Shown piece after piece: positions 7,313-16,999 of a stretch of 64,000 bases of DNA. The notes beneath the pieces are model-generated. The model made no database searches, was not told where the DNA came from, and was given only the letters and a program-made list of their open reading frames with translations. How positions within the stretch are numbered: position 1 is the first letter of the stretch; the number at the start of each line of letters is the position of its first letter. The translations under genes and the position numbers were made by a program. This DNA is from Gordonia humi (GTDB lineage Bacteria > Actinomycetota > Actinomycetes > Mycobacteriales > Mycobacteriaceae). The stretch is taken from contig NZ_JACIFP010000001.1 of the NCBI RefSeq assembly GCF_014197435.1, positions 4,712,001 through 4,776,000 on the forward strand, written 5' to 3'.

Positions 7313-8734
7313 ATGGCTGACTTCGTCGTCGTAGCCAACCGCCTACCGGTCGACAAACGGATCGAGCCCGATGGGACCGTCACGTACAAGCGTGCGCCCG
7401 GCGGGCTCGTCACAGCGCTGACACCGACCCTGGCGACGCACTCGGGTGCGTGGGTCGGCTGGAGCGGGGCCCCGAACTCCACCGACGACCCGCGAGTCGA
7501 CGGCATCGACCTCACGTCGGTGCCGTTGACCGAGGCCGAGATCGCCGATTACTACGAGGGTTTCGCCAATTCGACCCTGTGGCCGCTGTATCACGACCTG
7601 CTCGTGGAACCGGTCTTCGACCACGACTGGTGGTCGACGTACGTCGAGGTCAATCGGAAGTTCGCGCAGGCCGCGGCCGATGCCGCCGACCGCGGCGCCA
7701 CGGTGTGGATCCACGACTACCAGCTGCAGCTGGTGCCGCAGATGCTCCGCGACCTGCGTCCCGATCTGCGGATCGGCTTCTTCCTGCACATCCCGTTCCC
7801 GCCGTATGAGCTGTTCACCCGACTCCCCTGGCGGGAGGAGCTCCTGCGTGGACTGTTGGGCGCCGACCTCATCGGCTTCCATCTGCCCGGCGGCGCCGAG
7901 AACTTCCTGACACTGGTCCGCCGCGTCCTGAAGCTCGACGCCTCCCGCGATCCGGTCGGCGTGCGCGACGGTCTCGGCGCCATTCGAGACGGCGGACGAA
8001 CGGTCCGCGTGGGATCGTTCCCCATCTCGATCGACGCCGCGAACGTCGCGGAGCAGGCCGCCGCCACCACCGATCGTGCTGCTCAGATCCGCGCCGAGCT
8101 CGGGAATCCGTCGACGATCCTGTTGGGGGTGGACCGCCTCGACTACACCAAGGGCATTGACGTCCGGCTCGACGCCCTCGACGCGCTGTTCGCCGCGGGC
8201 CGGCTCGACCCCGCCGACACCGTGTTCGTCCAGCTGGCGAGCCCGAGCCGAGAGAACGTCGACAGCTACATCGCCGTGCGCGGGCGCATCGAACGCGCCG
8301 TCGCCCACATCAACGGGACACACGGTACCGTCGCGTCGCCGCCGATCCGCTATCTGCTGCGGCCCGTGGCCCGCGACGAACTCCTCGCCTACTTCCGCGC
8401 CGCGGACGTCATGCTCGTGACGCCACTGCGCGACGGTATGAACCTGGTGGCCAAGGAGTACGCGGCCGCCCGCTCCGATCTGGGCGGGGCGCTGGTGCTC
8501 AGCGAGTTCACCGGCGCGGCCGCCGAGATGGATCGGGCGTACCTGGTGAACCCGTACGATCCACGCGACGTGCAGGACATGATCGTCGCCGCGGCGACCG
8601 ATCCGGCCGATCGACGGCGTGAGCGGATGGCCGCCCTGCACCGGCAGGTCGTCGATTTCGATGTCGACCTGTGGTCGCGGAGCTTCCTGCAGTGTCTGGC
8701 CGGAGCCGCCGCGGAGAACGAGTCGACCCGGTGA
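7313..8734 (+). CDS. otsA: alpha,alpha-trehalose-phosphate synthase
   Basis: This 473-residue GT20 enzyme makes trehalose-6-phosphate from a nucleotide-activated glucose and glucose-6-phosphate. Visible signatures are [10 protein letters not shown] at the N-terminus, the glycine loop APGGLVTAL near residue 25, [15 protein letters not shown] near 132, [12 protein letters not shown] near 270 and the sugar-nucleotide region [16 protein letters not shown] near 368. Length is standard for the family. It lies between a 55-aa ORF and otsB, with a 4-base GTGA overlap to otsB, so the two trehalose enzymes are coupled. Trehalose is also the acceptor for mycolates in this bacterial group. Confidence 0.97.
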   Translation: MADFVVVANRLPVDKRIEPDGTVTYKRAPGGLVTALTPTLATHSGAWVGWSGAPNSTDDPRVDGIDLTSVPLTEAEIADYYEGFANSTLWPLYHDLLVEPVFDHDWWSTYVEVNRKFAQAAADAADRGATVWIHDYQLQLVPQMLRDLRPDLRIGFFLHIPFPPYELFTRLPWREELLRGLLGADLIGFHLPGGAENFLTLVRRVLKLDASRDPVGVRDGLGAIRDGGRTVRVGSFPISIDAANVAEQAAATTDRAAQIRAELGNPSTILLGVDRLDYTKGIDVRLDALDALFAAGRLDPADTVFVQLASPSRENVDSYIAVRGRIERAVAHINGTHGTVASPPIRYLLRPVARDELLAYFRAADVMLVTPLRDGMNLVAKEYAAARSDLGGALVLSEFTGAAAEMDRAYLVNPYDPRDVQDMIVAAATDPADRRRERMAALHRQVVDFDVDLWSRSFLQCLAGAAAENESTR

Positions 8735-9507
8735 GCCCCACCGCACGGGCGACGCCGCTGGGCGACGCCCTCGCCGAGTTCGCCTCGCTCGACCGCGTGC
8801 TGATCGCCTCCGACTACGACGGCTGCGTCGCTCCGATCGTCTCGCGGCCCGAGGACGCCGTGCCGAACGCCGAGTCGATCGACGCGCTGCGCGCCGCCGC
8901 CGACCTGCCCGGCACCTGGGCCGCCCTCGTGTCCGGTCGGGCCCGCGCCGACCTCGCCGCATTGTCGGGTCTGCGCGAACCGGTGACGCTCGTCGGCAGT
9001 CACGGCGCCGAGTTCGAGGCCGGATTCGACGATCCCGTCACCGCGGAACAGCAGGCCCTCCTGAAGTCTGTCATCGCCGAGTTCGATTCCATCTCCGCAC
9101 GATTCCCCGGTACCAGTGTGGAGACGAAACCGGCGAGCACCACCCTGCACGTGCGGAACGCATCCGATGACGACGCCCGCGCCGCACTGGCACTCGCCGT
9201 CGATGGACCGGCCGCGTGGGACGGCGTGTACGTGACGCACGGCAAGGCCGTCATCGAACTCGCCGTCATCGAGACGAGCAAAGGTCACGCCCTCGATCGG
9301 CTGCGCGACCGGGTGCACGCACAGGCCGTCCTCTACCTCGGCGACGACATCACCGACGAGAAGGCCTTCGCCCACCTGAATCTGCCGGGCGACGTCAGTG
9401 TCAAGGTCGGCGGCGGCGCCACCGGGGCCAAGTTCCGCATCGCCGACCCCGACGAGGTGGCGCAGGTCCTGTCGACGGTCGCCTACCTGCGCGCTATCCG
9501 GTCGTGA
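8731..9507 (+). CDS. otsB: trehalose-6-phosphate phosphatase
   Basis: This HAD-superfamily phosphatase of 258 residues converts trehalose-6-phosphate to trehalose. HAD motif I is [10 protein letters not shown] near residue 30 with the nucleophilic Asp, ALVSGR near 72 is motif II, and [10 protein letters not shown] near 208 is the metal-binding motif IV. The frame is open further upstream, but the GTG at 8731 overlapping the otsA stop gives the family-length protein. The 3' end overlaps the convergent SDR gene by 14 bases, leaving no room for a terminator between them. Confidence 0.95.
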   Translation: MSPTARATPLGDALAEFASLDRVLIASDYDGCVAPIVSRPEDAVPNAESIDALRAAADLPGTWAALVSGRARADLAALSGLREPVTLVGSHGAEFEAGFDDPVTAEQQALLKSVIAEFDSISARFPGTSVETKPASTTLHVRNASDDDARAALALAVDGPAAWDGVYVTHGKAVIELAVIETSKGHALDRLRDRVHAQAVLYLGDDITDEKAFAHLNLPGDVSVKVGGGATGAKFRIADPDEVAQVLSTVAYLRAIRS

Positions 9508-10258
9508 TGTTGCGGCGGGCGCTTGCCTGATCGCGCGGCATGAGGCGGATCTGATCGAGGTTCACGTGCGGCGGGCGGGACGCGACGAACGAGATCACCT
9601 CGGCGACGTCCTCGGCCACCAGCGGGGTCAGACCCTCGTACACGGCGTCGGCGCGTGCCTCGTCGCCACTGAAGCGGACCAGCGAGAACTCGGTCTCGAC
9701 CATGCCGGGCAGGATCTCGGTGAGTCGTATCGGCTTGCCCAGCAGTTCCGGACGCAGCGTGCGATGCAGCACCGCCTGACCGTGTTTGGCCGAAGTGTAG
9801 CCGGAACCGTTGTCGTAGGCCTCGATCGCGGCGATCGACGTGATCGTCACGATGAGTCCGTCCCCCGAGTCCTCCAGCAACGGCAGCAGTCCCTTGGTCA
9901 CGCGCAGGGTGCCGAGGACGTTGGTCTCCCACATCCACCGCCAATCGTCGAGGTCGGCATCGGCCACCGACGCCACCCCCTTCGCACCGCCCGCGTTGTT
10001 GATCAGGACGTCGACACGATCGAGCGAGGCGATGAACGCTTCGACCGACTGATCGTCCGTCACATCGAGACGCTGTGCGCGGCCGCCGATCTCGGCGGCG
10101 AGCGCCTCGATCCGATCGGTGCGGCGCGCGCCGACGACGACGTGATACCCGTCGCGGGCCAAGGCGCGGGCCGCCGCCTCGCCGATGCCCGAACTGGCAC
10201 CGGTCACCACGGCGACCTTGCGGAGGGAATCGTCGCCGACGACTGCTGAATCACTCAT
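9494..10258 (-). CDS. SDR family NAD(P)-dependent oxidoreductase
   Basis: This is a classical short-chain dehydrogenase of 254 residues. It has the cofactor motif VVTGASSGIGEAAA near residue 17, an ARR basic patch after strand 2 that favours NADP, NNAGG near 88, a catalytic Ser in TITSIAAI and YTSAK near 150. The substrate is unknown. The ATG at 10258 follows TAGACT by 8 bases. It diverges from the ROK regulator across 55 bp, the same pairing I recall for Rv0484c and Rv0485 in M. tuberculosis. Confidence 0.9.
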   Translation of the reverse strand: MSDSAVVGDDSLRKVAVVTGASSGIGEAAARALARDGYHVVVGARRTDRIEALAAEIGGRAQRLDVTDDQSVEAFIASLDRVDVLINNAGGAKGVASVADADLDDWRWMWETNVLGTLRVTKGLLPLLEDSGDGLIVTITSIAAIEAYDNGSGYTSAKHGQAVLHRTLRPELLGKPIRLTEILPGMVETEFSLVRFSGDEARADAVYEGLTPLVAEDVAEVISFVASRPPHVNLDQIRLMPRDQASARRNITTG

Positions 10259-10266
10259 GGCTCTCC

Positions 10267-10307
10267 AGTCTAAGCCCCCGTGGCACATCGGGATCGACTG
10301 CTAGATT
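10267..10307. promoter_or_regulatory. divergent leaderless-type promoters of SDR and ROK genes
   Basis: TAGACT on the minus strand (10272-10267) lies 8 bases before the SDR ATG 10258. TAGATT on the plus strand (10302-10307) lies 6 bases before the ROK ATG 10314. No Shine-Dalgarno is seen before the ROK start. Confidence 0.5.
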
Positions 10308-10313
10308 CGACCC

Positions 10314-11414
10314 ATGATCGGTAGTGGAGTGGTCCCCGCCAGCCTGCGTATCGGGACCGGCCCCACCGCCGCCGTCCTGCACGCCGTCCGTGTGCACGGT
10401 CCGGTGACCCGCGACCAGATCGTCGCCGCGGTCGACCTCTCCCCCGCCACCGTCAATCGACAGGTCAACGCGCTGTTGGAGGCGAGGATCGTCACCGAGC
10501 GTCCCGATCTGGTCGATCCGGGCGCCATCGGCCGCCCCAAGCTGCCGTTGACGCTCGACCGCGACCACTACTGCGTCGCGGGCATGCACATCGGCGCGCG
10601 CCGCACCGCGCTGGTCATCGCCGACCTGCGCGGGCGCACCCTGTACTCGCATGCCGTCCGGACCTCCGACGTCGCCGACCTGTGCGGTCAGCTCGCCTCG
10701 CTCGCCGACCGATTCTCCGGCCGTCGCATGCTGTGGGGCGGCGCCGCGATCGGCGGGGCGGTCGACGCGGCGTCCGGAGTCGTCGACCATCCGATCCTCG
10801 ACTGGCGGCACCAACCGCTCGGCGACGAGTTGACCACGGCCCTCGGGGTTCCGGTGTCGGTGGCCGAGCACGTGCAGGCCATGGCCGCCGCCGAGCTGAT
10901 CCTCTCCGGTGCGATGGTCCGCGGCACGTCCGGGCTGTTCTTCTACGCTCGCGAGACCGTCGGCATGGCGATGACCTTCGGCGGCCAGGTGTACCAGCCT
11001 GCGCACGGGGCGGGGACCATCGCCGGGCTCACCGTGGTGCCCGGTGTCCTGGCCGAGACACCTGTCGCCCCGTTGCAATCGGTGATCGGTTCGGCGGCGC
11101 TGACCGAGGCCGCCGCCCGGCTCGACATCGAACCGGGCTCGAACCGGCTCGCCGACGAACGCGCCCGCGTGCTCGGTGAGGCCGTCGCCGCGATGCGCGA
11201 CGTGGTGAACCCTGACGAGATCGTCGTCGCGGGCGACGCCTTCGCCGCCCACCCGCAGGGACTCGCGCCGGTGCAGGCAGCCTTCGACTCGACCACCTCC
11301 ATCACGCGGCCGCTCGAGATCGTGCCGACCTGTTTCGGCGTTCACGTCCCCGAAGCCGCCGCCGTCGCCGTCGCACTGTCCGCCGTGTACATGGACCCGC
11401 TCGCCGTGGTGTGA
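10314..11414 (+). CDS. ROK family transcriptional regulator
   Basis: This 366-residue protein has an N-terminal winged helix (residues 15-80, with TRDQIVAAVDLSPATVNRQVNALLEA as recognition region) followed by an actin-like ROK domain, including MHIGARRTALVIADLRGR near 95 and GAAIGGAVDAASG near 145. It is therefore a regulator rather than a bare sugar kinase. The zinc-binding cysteine motif of many ROK proteins is not apparent. It corresponds in context to Rv0485. It is transcribed divergently from the SDR and convergently with deoC, whose stop is 10 bases away. Effector and targets are unknown. Confidence 0.85.
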   Translation: MIGSGVVPASLRIGTGPTAAVLHAVRVHGPVTRDQIVAAVDLSPATVNRQVNALLEARIVTERPDLVDPGAIGRPKLPLTLDRDHYCVAGMHIGARRTALVIADLRGRTLYSHAVRTSDVADLCGQLASLADRFSGRRMLWGGAAIGGAVDAASGVVDHPILDWRHQPLGDELTTALGVPVSVAEHVQAMAAAELILSGAMVRGTSGLFFYARETVGMAMTFGGQVYQPAHGAGTIAGLTVVPGVLAETPVAPLQSVIGSAALTEAAARLDIEPGSNRLADERARVLGEAVAAMRDVVNPDEIVVAGDAFAAHPQGLAPVQAAFDSTTSITRPLEIVPTCFGVHVPEAAAVAVALSAVYMDPLAVV

Positions 11415-11423
11415 GAGTCGCCG

Positions 11424-12101
11424 CTACTCGGCGAAGCCCTCCAACACGGCGCGCGAACCGGACAGACCGAGGCGGGACGCGCCGGCCGCGATGAGTTCGG
11501 CGGCGAACTCGGCGGTCCGGATGCCACCGGAGGCCTTGACGCCGATCGACGGGCCGACGGCCTCGCGCATCACCTGTACGGCGCGGACGCTCGCACCTCC
11601 TGCCGGATGGAACCCGGTCGAGGTCTTCACGAAGTTCGCACCGGCGTCCACGGCTTTGCGGCACACCCGGGCCAGACCGTCGTCGCCGATCGTCTCCAAC
11701 AGCACGGCCGACTCGACGATCACCTTGAGGAGCGCGTCCGGGCCGACGCCCTCGCGGACGGTGAGGACGTCGGCGAACACCTCGTCGTAACGCCCGTCGA
11801 CGGCCGTGCCGACGTCGATCACCATATCGATCTCCTGCGCGCCGTTCTCGACGGCGAACCGCGCCTCGGCAGCCTTCACCAGCGAATGATGCTTGCCGGA
11901 CGGGAACCCGGCGACGACGCAGGTCCGGGCGGCGCCGGTGTCGATCGGCAGCATCGACGGCGACAGGCAGACCGCGTGCACACCGAGGTCGAGGGCCTCC
12001 GCGACGGCGGCGTCGGCGTCGGCGCGGGTGGCTTCCGGCTTGAGCAGAGTGTGGTCGACGAGGGCCGCGACGGCGGCCCGGTTCAGGTTGCTGTTCGTCA
12101 C
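11424..12101 (-). CDS. deoC: deoxyribose-phosphate aldolase
   Basis: This 225-residue TIM-barrel class I aldolase cleaves 2-deoxyribose-5-phosphate to glyceraldehyde-3-phosphate and acetaldehyde. The Schiff-base Lys is Lys159 in FVKTSTGF, and Lys189 in [10 protein letters not shown] is the second active-site lysine. The [11 protein letters not shown]-terminal signature is present. The GTG start leaves 28 bp to the divergent purU gene. Length matches the family. Its acetaldehyde product could feed acetate metabolism, but no local gene links to it. Confidence 0.95.
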   Translation of the reverse strand: MTNSNLNRAAVAALVDHTLLKPEATRADADAAVAEALDLGVHAVCLSPSMLPIDTGAARTCVVAGFPSGKHHSLVKAAEARFAVENGAQEIDMVIDVGTAVDGRYDEVFADVLTVREGVGPDALLKVIVESAVLLETIGDDGLARVCRKAVDAGANFVKTSTGFHPAGGASVRAVQVMREAVGPSIGVKASGGIRTAEFAAELIAAGASRLGLSGSRAVLEGFAE

Positions 12102-12109
12102 AACTTAAG

Positions 12110-12122
12110 AGCTTGGCACACT
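12110..12122. promoter_or_regulatory. divergent -10 elements of deoC and purU in a 28-bp gap
   Basis: CACACT on the plus strand (12117-12122) is 7 bases before GTG 12130. CAAGCT on the minus strand (12115-12110) is 8 bases before GTG 12101. These are weaker matches (NANNNT) than the others in the window. Confidence 0.35.
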
Positions 12123-12129
12123 TGAACGG

Positions 12130-13026
12130 GTGAGCACCTCCCAGACCACCGCGTCCCCCTCCGCCGACGAGCGCCGCCTCGTGCTGACTCTCGGCTGCCC
12201 CGACCGCACCGGCATCGTCGCCGCGATCTCCGGATTCATCGCCGACATCGGCGGCTGGATCACGGAGGCCGCCTACCACTCCGACTCCCAGTCCGGCTGG
12301 TTCTTCACCCGCCAGGCGGTCCGCGCCGACAGCGTCGATCTGACTGTCGATCAGATGCGCGCCCGATTCGCGGAGGTGGCCGCGCAGATCGGCCCGGACG
12401 CCGAGTGGACGCTCACCGACACCGGCGCCCGCAAATCGGTGGTGCTGCTGGTGAGCCGCGACAGCCACTGTCTGATCGACCTGCTCGGTCGTGCCGAGCG
12501 CGGCGAGTTCCCCGCCGACATCCGCGCCGTCGTCGGCAACCACCGTGACCTCGAAGAGCTCACGACCCGCTTCGGCGTGCCGTTCCACCACATCCCGTTC
12601 CCGGCCGACGGCAAACCCGCCGCGTTCGCCGAGCTGGCACGCGTCGTCGACGGTTACGAGCCGGACGCGATCGTCCTGGCGCGCTTCATGCAGATCCTGC
12701 CGGCCGACCTGTGCCAGGCGTGGGCGGGACGCGCCATCAACATCCACCACAGTTTCCTGCCGAGCTTCGTCGGCGCGCGCCCGTACCATCAGGCGTTCGA
12801 CCGCGGAGTGAAGCTCATCGGCGCCACCTGTCACTATGTGACCGCCGACCTCGACGCCGGGCCGATCATCGAGCAGGACGTCAGCCGCATCAACCACGAC
12901 TACCAGGCGGCCGACATGGTGCGGCAGGGTCGTGACATCGAGGCGCTCGTGCTCTCCCGCGGCGTCCGCTGGCACCTGGAGGACCGCGTGCTGGTCCACG
13001 GTCGCAAGACGGTGGTGTTCCAGTAG
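12130..13026 (+). CDS. purU: formyltetrahydrofolate deformylase
   Basis: This 298-residue enzyme hydrolyses 10-formyltetrahydrofolate to tetrahydrofolate and formate. An N-terminal ACT domain (LGCPDRTGIVAAISGFI, residues 18-34) is followed by a formyltransferase fold. The fold carries VGNHRDLEEL near 135 and the catalytic INIHHSFLPSF motif near 210, with DLDAGPIIEQDV completing the Asn-His-Asp set. Length is normal for PurU. It converges with the DUF2993 gene, which begins 7 bases after its stop. Confidence 0.95.
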   Translation: MSTSQTTASPSADERRLVLTLGCPDRTGIVAAISGFIADIGGWITEAAYHSDSQSGWFFTRQAVRADSVDLTVDQMRARFAEVAAQIGPDAEWTLTDTGARKSVVLLVSRDSHCLIDLLGRAERGEFPADIRAVVGNHRDLEELTTRFGVPFHHIPFPADGKPAAFAELARVVDGYEPDAIVLARFMQILPADLCQAWAGRAINIHHSFLPSFVGARPYHQAFDRGVKLIGATCHYVTADLDAGPIIEQDVSRINHDYQAADMVRQGRDIEALVLSRGVRWHLEDRVLVHGRKTVVFQ

Positions 13027-13033
13027 AGCCCGA

Positions 13034-14053
13034 TCAGATCGAGCAGCCGCCCGAGGACTGACCCGACGAGTCGGTGTTCTCGGCGGCCTGTTTCAGGTTC
13101 ACGTCGCTGCCGGAGAAGGTGAAGTCGATACCGTCCTTGCCGACGTCGAACTTGCTCACCTTGATCTGCTTGAACAGCGGACCGAACATCGTCGTGGTCA
13201 CCTGGTCGACGATCGGCTGTGCGAAATCGGCGGGCAGACCGAACATGAAGGCGGTGGCGTCGGTGACGGTGAACTCGACGGCGCCGTTCTTGAGGGTCGG
13301 CTTCAATGTGACGGTCGCGGGCACCGAGATGAACGTGATCGGCACCTCGGTCTTCAACTTGATCGTTCCCGCGTTCTCGTCGGCACTGATCCCCGTGATC
13401 TTCGCACCGCTCTCCACACCGGCGTCGTTGGTCAGTTCGGTGATCCGCTTGTAGGGCAGATAGCCGTTGCCGTCGAGCGATTTGACGGTGCCGCCGTCGG
13501 TGCTGATGTCCTCGGCGCGGGCGTGTAGACGCATGTCGGTGGCGTCGCCGTCACGGGTGTCGACCTGCACCCACGGGACGTCGCTGCCGAACACCGACAG
13601 CAGCATCGGCTTACGCGAGACCGACACGTCGGTCGATGCACCGGTGAGACTGCCGAACGCGTTCTCGATGCAGCCGGTCACCTTGTGGCGCATGAAGAGT
13701 TCTGATCCCACGCCCGCGATCACCAGGAGCAGGACGAGGGCGGCCGCGATCAGCCCGTAGGTGCGACGACGCCCTCGCTTGTTCGCGACGGGGGCCGACC
13801 GGGTGACCGGGACGTCGGGAGAGGACTGCGCGGTCGGGATGCTCGGATCGGTTCCGATCGGTGCGAACGCGCCGCTGTCCATCGCTTCCATGCGTGCGGT
13901 CGGGGGCCGCGCCGCCTGCGAATAGGCGTGCGTCGCGGGGTCGGCGGGTAGACGGTTCGGGTCGATCGGCCCGGTGACGACCTCGCCGGTCGGGGCGTCC
14001 GTCTCGGTCGCGTCCTCGTTCTTGCCCTCGTCGTTCTTGCCCTCGTCTGTCAC
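13034..14053 (-). CDS. DUF2993 (LmeA-like) membrane-anchored protein
   Basis: This 339-residue protein has a disordered, acidic N-terminus that opens with a small direct repeat (DEGKNDEGKN). A basic patch and one transmembrane segment (YGLIAAALVLLLVIAGVG, about 100-117) follow, then an extracytoplasmic DUF2993 domain. The domain has alternating strands such as TIKLKTEVPITFISVPATVTL and a single late pair of Cys (one after the TM in TGCIENAFG, one at the end in GGCSI) that could form a disulphide. DUF2993 proteins such as mycobacterial LmeA bind phospholipids and influence lipoglycan mannan. The GTG start overlaps the nitrilase stop (GTGA), so the two are cotranscribed. Confidence 0.82.
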   Translation of the reverse strand: MTDEGKNDEGKNEDATETDAPTGEVVTGPIDPNRLPADPATHAYSQAARPPTARMEAMDSGAFAPIGTDPSIPTAQSSPDVPVTRSAPVANKRGRRRTYGLIAAALVLLLVIAGVGSELFMRHKVTGCIENAFGSLTGASTDVSVSRKPMLLSVFGSDVPWVQVDTRDGDATDMRLHARAEDISTDGGTVKSLDGNGYLPYKRITELTNDAGVESGAKITGISADENAGTIKLKTEVPITFISVPATVTLKPTLKNGAVEFTVTDATAFMFGLPADFAQPIVDQVTTTMFGPLFKQIKVSKFDVGKDGIDFTFSGSDVNLKQAAENTDSSGQSSGGCSI

Positions 14054-14871
14054 TTCGCATCGGTCCCATCCAGGCGGGGAATGTCGCGACGATTGGCGAG
14101 TGTCGCCAGCGCCGCACGCGCCTTGTCGGTCCGGGACAGGTCGAGATCGTGCACGTCGACCCGCTGCCCGGAGTCGTAGTCGGCGATCACGCTACCGAAC
14201 GGATCTGAGATTCGGCTATGACCGATCCCCGTGGGAGCCGCCGACTCGCGCACCGCCGGATCGTCGGGCAGCGCCTGCCCCACGGCCGCGACGAACGCCG
14301 TCGCGTCGAGTGCGCGCGCGGATGCGAGCAGTTCCCACTGCTCCCGCTTTCCGGGCCCGGAGCCCCACGACGCTGGGACGACGATCAGTTCGGCATCGCG
14401 GCGGGCCAGTTCGACGAACAGTTCGCCGAAGCGGATGTCGTAACACGTGGCGACCCCTATTCGGTGACCCGCGAGGTCGAAGACGAGCGGCTCGTCGCCG
14501 GGTGCGACGGTCGCGGACTCGCGGAACCCGAGTGCGTCGAATAAATGAATCTTGTCGTAGCCGAGCGGTTCGCGGCCGGGGCGCGCGATGAGGAGGGTGT
14601 TGCGGATCCGGCCGTCGGGCGACGGTGTGAACATGCCTGCGACCACCGCGACGCCGGTCTCGTCGGCGACGGTCCGCACCCCGGACGCCCACGGGCCGTC
14701 GAGCGGTTGCGCCACGCCGCGGAGCGAGACACCGAACCTGCACATCGCGGCTTCGGGAAAGACGATCAGTTCTGCGCCGGATCCGGCGGCCCGGCGCGTC
14801 TCGTCGACGATCCTGGTCAGGTTGGCGGCGGGGTCTGTTCCGGTCGAGATCTGTGCCATCGCGAGCCGCAC
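14050..14871 (-). CDS. carbon-nitrogen hydrolase (nitrilase superfamily)
   Basis: This 273-residue amidase of the nitrilase superfamily has the full catalytic triad: Glu40 in VFPEAAM, Lys107 in YDKIHLFD and Cys143 in ATCYDIRFG. Superfamily members hydrolyse amides; those of this length are often Nit/omega-amidase or deaminated-glutathione amidase types. The GTG start has a good ribosome site (GCAGGAGG). It forms an operon with the DUF2993 gene through a 4-base overlap and resembles Rv0480c in context. Confidence 0.9.
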   Translation of the reverse strand: MRLAMAQISTGTDPAANLTRIVDETRRAAGSGAELIVFPEAAMCRFGVSLRGVAQPLDGPWASGVRTVADETGVAVVAGMFTPSPDGRIRNTLLIARPGREPLGYDKIHLFDALGFRESATVAPGDEPLVFDLAGHRIGVATCYDIRFGELFVELARRDAELIVVPASWGSGPGKREQWELLASARALDATAFVAAVGQALPDDPAVRESAAPTGIGHSRISDPFGSVIADYDSGQRVDVHDLDLSRTDKARAALATLANRRDIPRLDGTDAK

Positions 14872-14914
14872 GGTCGTGTTCCTCCTGCAGATGTTGGACG
14901 AACCTCGATGCTAC

Positions 14915-15634
14915 TCACTGATACCTCGTGGAGCCCTCCGGACCGTCCGATGAACTGATGTACTTGGCGAAGCAGTGGTCGTGATCGAGCGATTGGGCCC
15001 GGCACCACGCGAGCGCGGACTCGGGCGTCGAGAACGACTGCGCCGACACGATGATCCACCAGTTCGGGTCGGAGAACACCGGCCAGTCGGCGGCGCGCAG
15101 CAGCTTCACATTCGGATAGCGCGACGCCATCCCCCGGTACTCGGCCAGGATCGCCTGGCTGTCCCAGGCGCGGCCCTCGGCGTACACGCCCGGCCACTTC
15201 GCGCTGATCTGCGCCGCCCATCGATGGTCGTGGTGTGCACGCACATCGGCGGTGTCGGTCTGCGACGTCGACGCGAGCGTGCCCGCGGCGTCGGCCTCCG
15301 GATCGGCGGGCACCGTGGTGGTGACCTCGGTGGCGCCCTGCTGCTGCACCGTCTCCGTTGCGGTGGCCGTGTCGTTCGAAGCGTCGTCGCCGGTGAACTC
15401 GATCGCGAGAACGACACCGGCGACGACCAGCGCGACCACGCAGGCGATCGCGAGTCCGATGACCACTCCGCGTGCGACACTCGAGCCGCGCTGCGGCGGG
15501 TGAGCGTACGGGTGGGGGTACTGGTACTGCTGTGGATACCGCTCGGGCAGCGGGCCGCCGTGCATGGTCTGCGCGTAGTGGTCTACGTTCTGCTGCGGAC
15601 CCCCGTACGGTCCCGGTTCGTCCGGCCTCGACAT
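14915..15634 (-). CDS. hypothetical single-pass membrane protein with proline/tyrosine-rich N-terminus
   Basis: The 239-residue product starts with a cytoplasmic PGPYGGPQQN-type segment rich in Pro, Gln and Tyr. One transmembrane helix follows (ARGVVIGLAIACVVALVVAGVVL, roughly 54-76), then a Thr-rich linker and an extracytoplasmic domain with WPGVYAEGRAWDSQAILAEYRGM, PNWWIIVSAQSFSTPESALAWC and two Cys. The domain looks like those of actinobacterial secreted proteins of unknown function. TACGAT lies 6 bases before the ATG, which selects this start over the longer open frame. No function is recognised. Confidence 0.72.
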   Translation of the reverse strand: MSRPDEPGPYGGPQQNVDHYAQTMHGGPLPERYPQQYQYPHPYAHPPQRGSSVARGVVIGLAIACVVALVVAGVVLAIEFTGDDASNDTATATETVQQQGATEVTTTVPADPEADAAGTLASTSQTDTADVRAHHDHRWAAQISAKWPGVYAEGRAWDSQAILAEYRGMASRYPNVKLLRAADWPVFSDPNWWIIVSAQSFSTPESALAWCRAQSLDHDHCFAKYISSSDGPEGSTRYQ

Positions 15635-15672
15635 GCGCTCATCGTAGTCGCAGACGGCGCCGGTTCTGCGGT

Positions 15673-16452
15673 CTATGCCGGATCGGCGACGAGTGACCAC
15701 GGGACGGTCAACATGTTGTCGACACGGCGTCCGCGCGGGATCGACACCGGGAGTCCCTCGTCGCGGAGGGCGCGCACCGCGACGCGCCACCGATCGCGCG
15801 GTCCGAACGCGGCCTGCGGGGCCGCACGATCCCACGCGCGGTCGGCGCGCGTGAGCAGTTCGTGGATCGGCGCACCCGGGACATTGTGGTGGATGAGCGC
15901 CTTCGGCAGCCGAGGCGCCAGCTCGGACGGCCGATCGGTGTGCTCGGGCGACCAGCACAGCGTCAACTCGATCGGACCGTCCTCGTCGAGGAGCACCCAG
16001 CAGCAGCGTCGACCGATCTCATCGCAGGTGCCTTCCACGATGAGTCCGCCGGGAGCGAGCCGGGACCGCATGAGCGTCCACGCGTCGCGGACCTCGTCCT
16101 CGTCGTACTGGCGCAGGACGTTGAACGCACGCACCAGATTGGGCCGCAGCCCGGCCAGCTCGAATCCGCCGAGCGCGAAGCGGACGCCGTCGCGCGGCTC
16201 CACGATGCGGGCCGGGTCGATCTCGAGTCCGACGAGGTCGAGTCCCGGAACAACGGCGCGCAGCCGCCTCGCCATCTCGACGGCGGTGTCCGGACGTCCG
16301 CCGTAGCCGAGGTCGACGGCCAGCGGGCTCGGCCCGGCGCACGCGGCGAGCACGCGCCGGTCCCCGGCCATGGCTCGATCGATGCGTCGAAGCCTGTTGA
16401 TGTTGGTGGTGCCGCGAGTGATTCGGCCGGTCGGCCGACGCGGCCCGCTCAC
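15673..16452 (-). CDS. SAM-dependent methyltransferase-like protein
   Basis: The 259-residue protein has the core elements of a class I methyltransferase. VLAACAGPSPLAVDLGYGGRPDT near residue 34 is the motif I region, LVGLEIDPARI is the acidic end of strand 2, and FNVLRQYDEDEVRDAW and LAPGGLIVEGTCDE are motif IV and the post-core strand. The N-terminus is basic (RRPTGRITRGTTNINRLRRID), which may suggest RNA or another polyanion as substrate. The GTG start is 13 bases beyond the DUF2505 gene stop, so they may be cotranscribed. Confidence 0.78.
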   Translation of the reverse strand: MSGPRRPTGRITRGTTNINRLRRIDRAMAGDRRVLAACAGPSPLAVDLGYGGRPDTAVEMARRLRAVVPGLDLVGLEIDPARIVEPRDGVRFALGGFELAGLRPNLVRAFNVLRQYDEDEVRDAWTLMRSRLAPGGLIVEGTCDEIGRRCCWVLLDEDGPIELTLCWSPEHTDRPSELAPRLPKALIHHNVPGAPIHELLTRADRAWDRAAPQAAFGPRDRWRVAVRALRDEGLPVSIPRGRRVDNMLTVPWSLVADPA

Positions 16453-16465
16453 GAGCGGGAGCAGA

Positions 16466-16978
16466 TCATGCGAGGTTGGCTGCGACCCAGTCGGCGGTGA
16501 ACTCGGCTTCGCCGCGGAACAGGTCGACGAGGTTGACCAGCATCAGCTGTTCGAGCTTCCCGTTGATGAACGGCAGATACACCTTGACCTCGGTGGTCTT
16601 GCGGATGGTGCAGCCGGTCTCTGTGTCGAAGAGCTCCTGGTCGCCGGTCAACGAGCCGGGGCCCGCGGGGATCGACGCCGTGTAGGTGCCGGCGGTTCGG
16701 GCGGGATCGTACGCGTCGAGGGTCTCCACCCGCGTGATGATCATGTCCTTCTTCATCACGGTCTGCGCGATCGACGGCAGCATGTCGCGGGTGAGGGTCT
16801 GCTGCAGGACCACGCGCATCCCGCCGCTGCCGGAGTCGAACTCCTCGACATGAGAGATCGGCGTCAGCTCGCGGAATCCCTCCATGAGGTCATCCCAGTA
16901 CTGCCGCTGCATCTGCGCCTGGTAGAGCTTCTCCGCCGGGTGCTCGTAGCGGGCGGAGTAACTGAGCCGTCGTGCCAT
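16466..16978 (-). CDS. DUF2505 domain protein, copy 1
   Basis: This 170-residue protein fits the DUF2505 family of actinobacterial SRPBCC-like (START/Bet v 1 fold) proteins. Features are LSYSARYEHPAEKLYQA at the N-terminus, alternating strands, and EVKVYLPFINGKLEQLMLVNL in the last third. The fold usually forms a hydrophobic ligand cavity. Its ATG is 6 bases after TACTCT (16990-16985), so it may have its own promoter inside the 21-bp gap to copy 2. It resembles Rv0481c in context. Confidence 0.8.
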   Translation of the reverse strand: MARRLSYSARYEHPAEKLYQAQMQRQYWDDLMEGFRELTPISHVEEFDSGSGGMRVVLQQTLTRDMLPSIAQTVMKKDMIITRVETLDAYDPARTAGTYTASIPAGPGSLTGDQELFDTETGCTIRKTTEVKVYLPFINGKLEQLMLVNLVDLFRGEAEFTADWVAANLA

Positions 16979-16984
16979 ACGGTC

Positions 16985-16990
16985 AGAGTA
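16985..16990 (-). promoter_or_regulatory. -10 element (TACTCT) of DUF2505 copy 1
   Basis: TACTCT precedes ATG 16978 by six bases on the minus strand. The gap to the upstream DUF2505 gene is 21 bp, so the -35 would lie within that gene. Confidence 0.45.
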
Positions 16991-16999
16991 ACTTCCTGG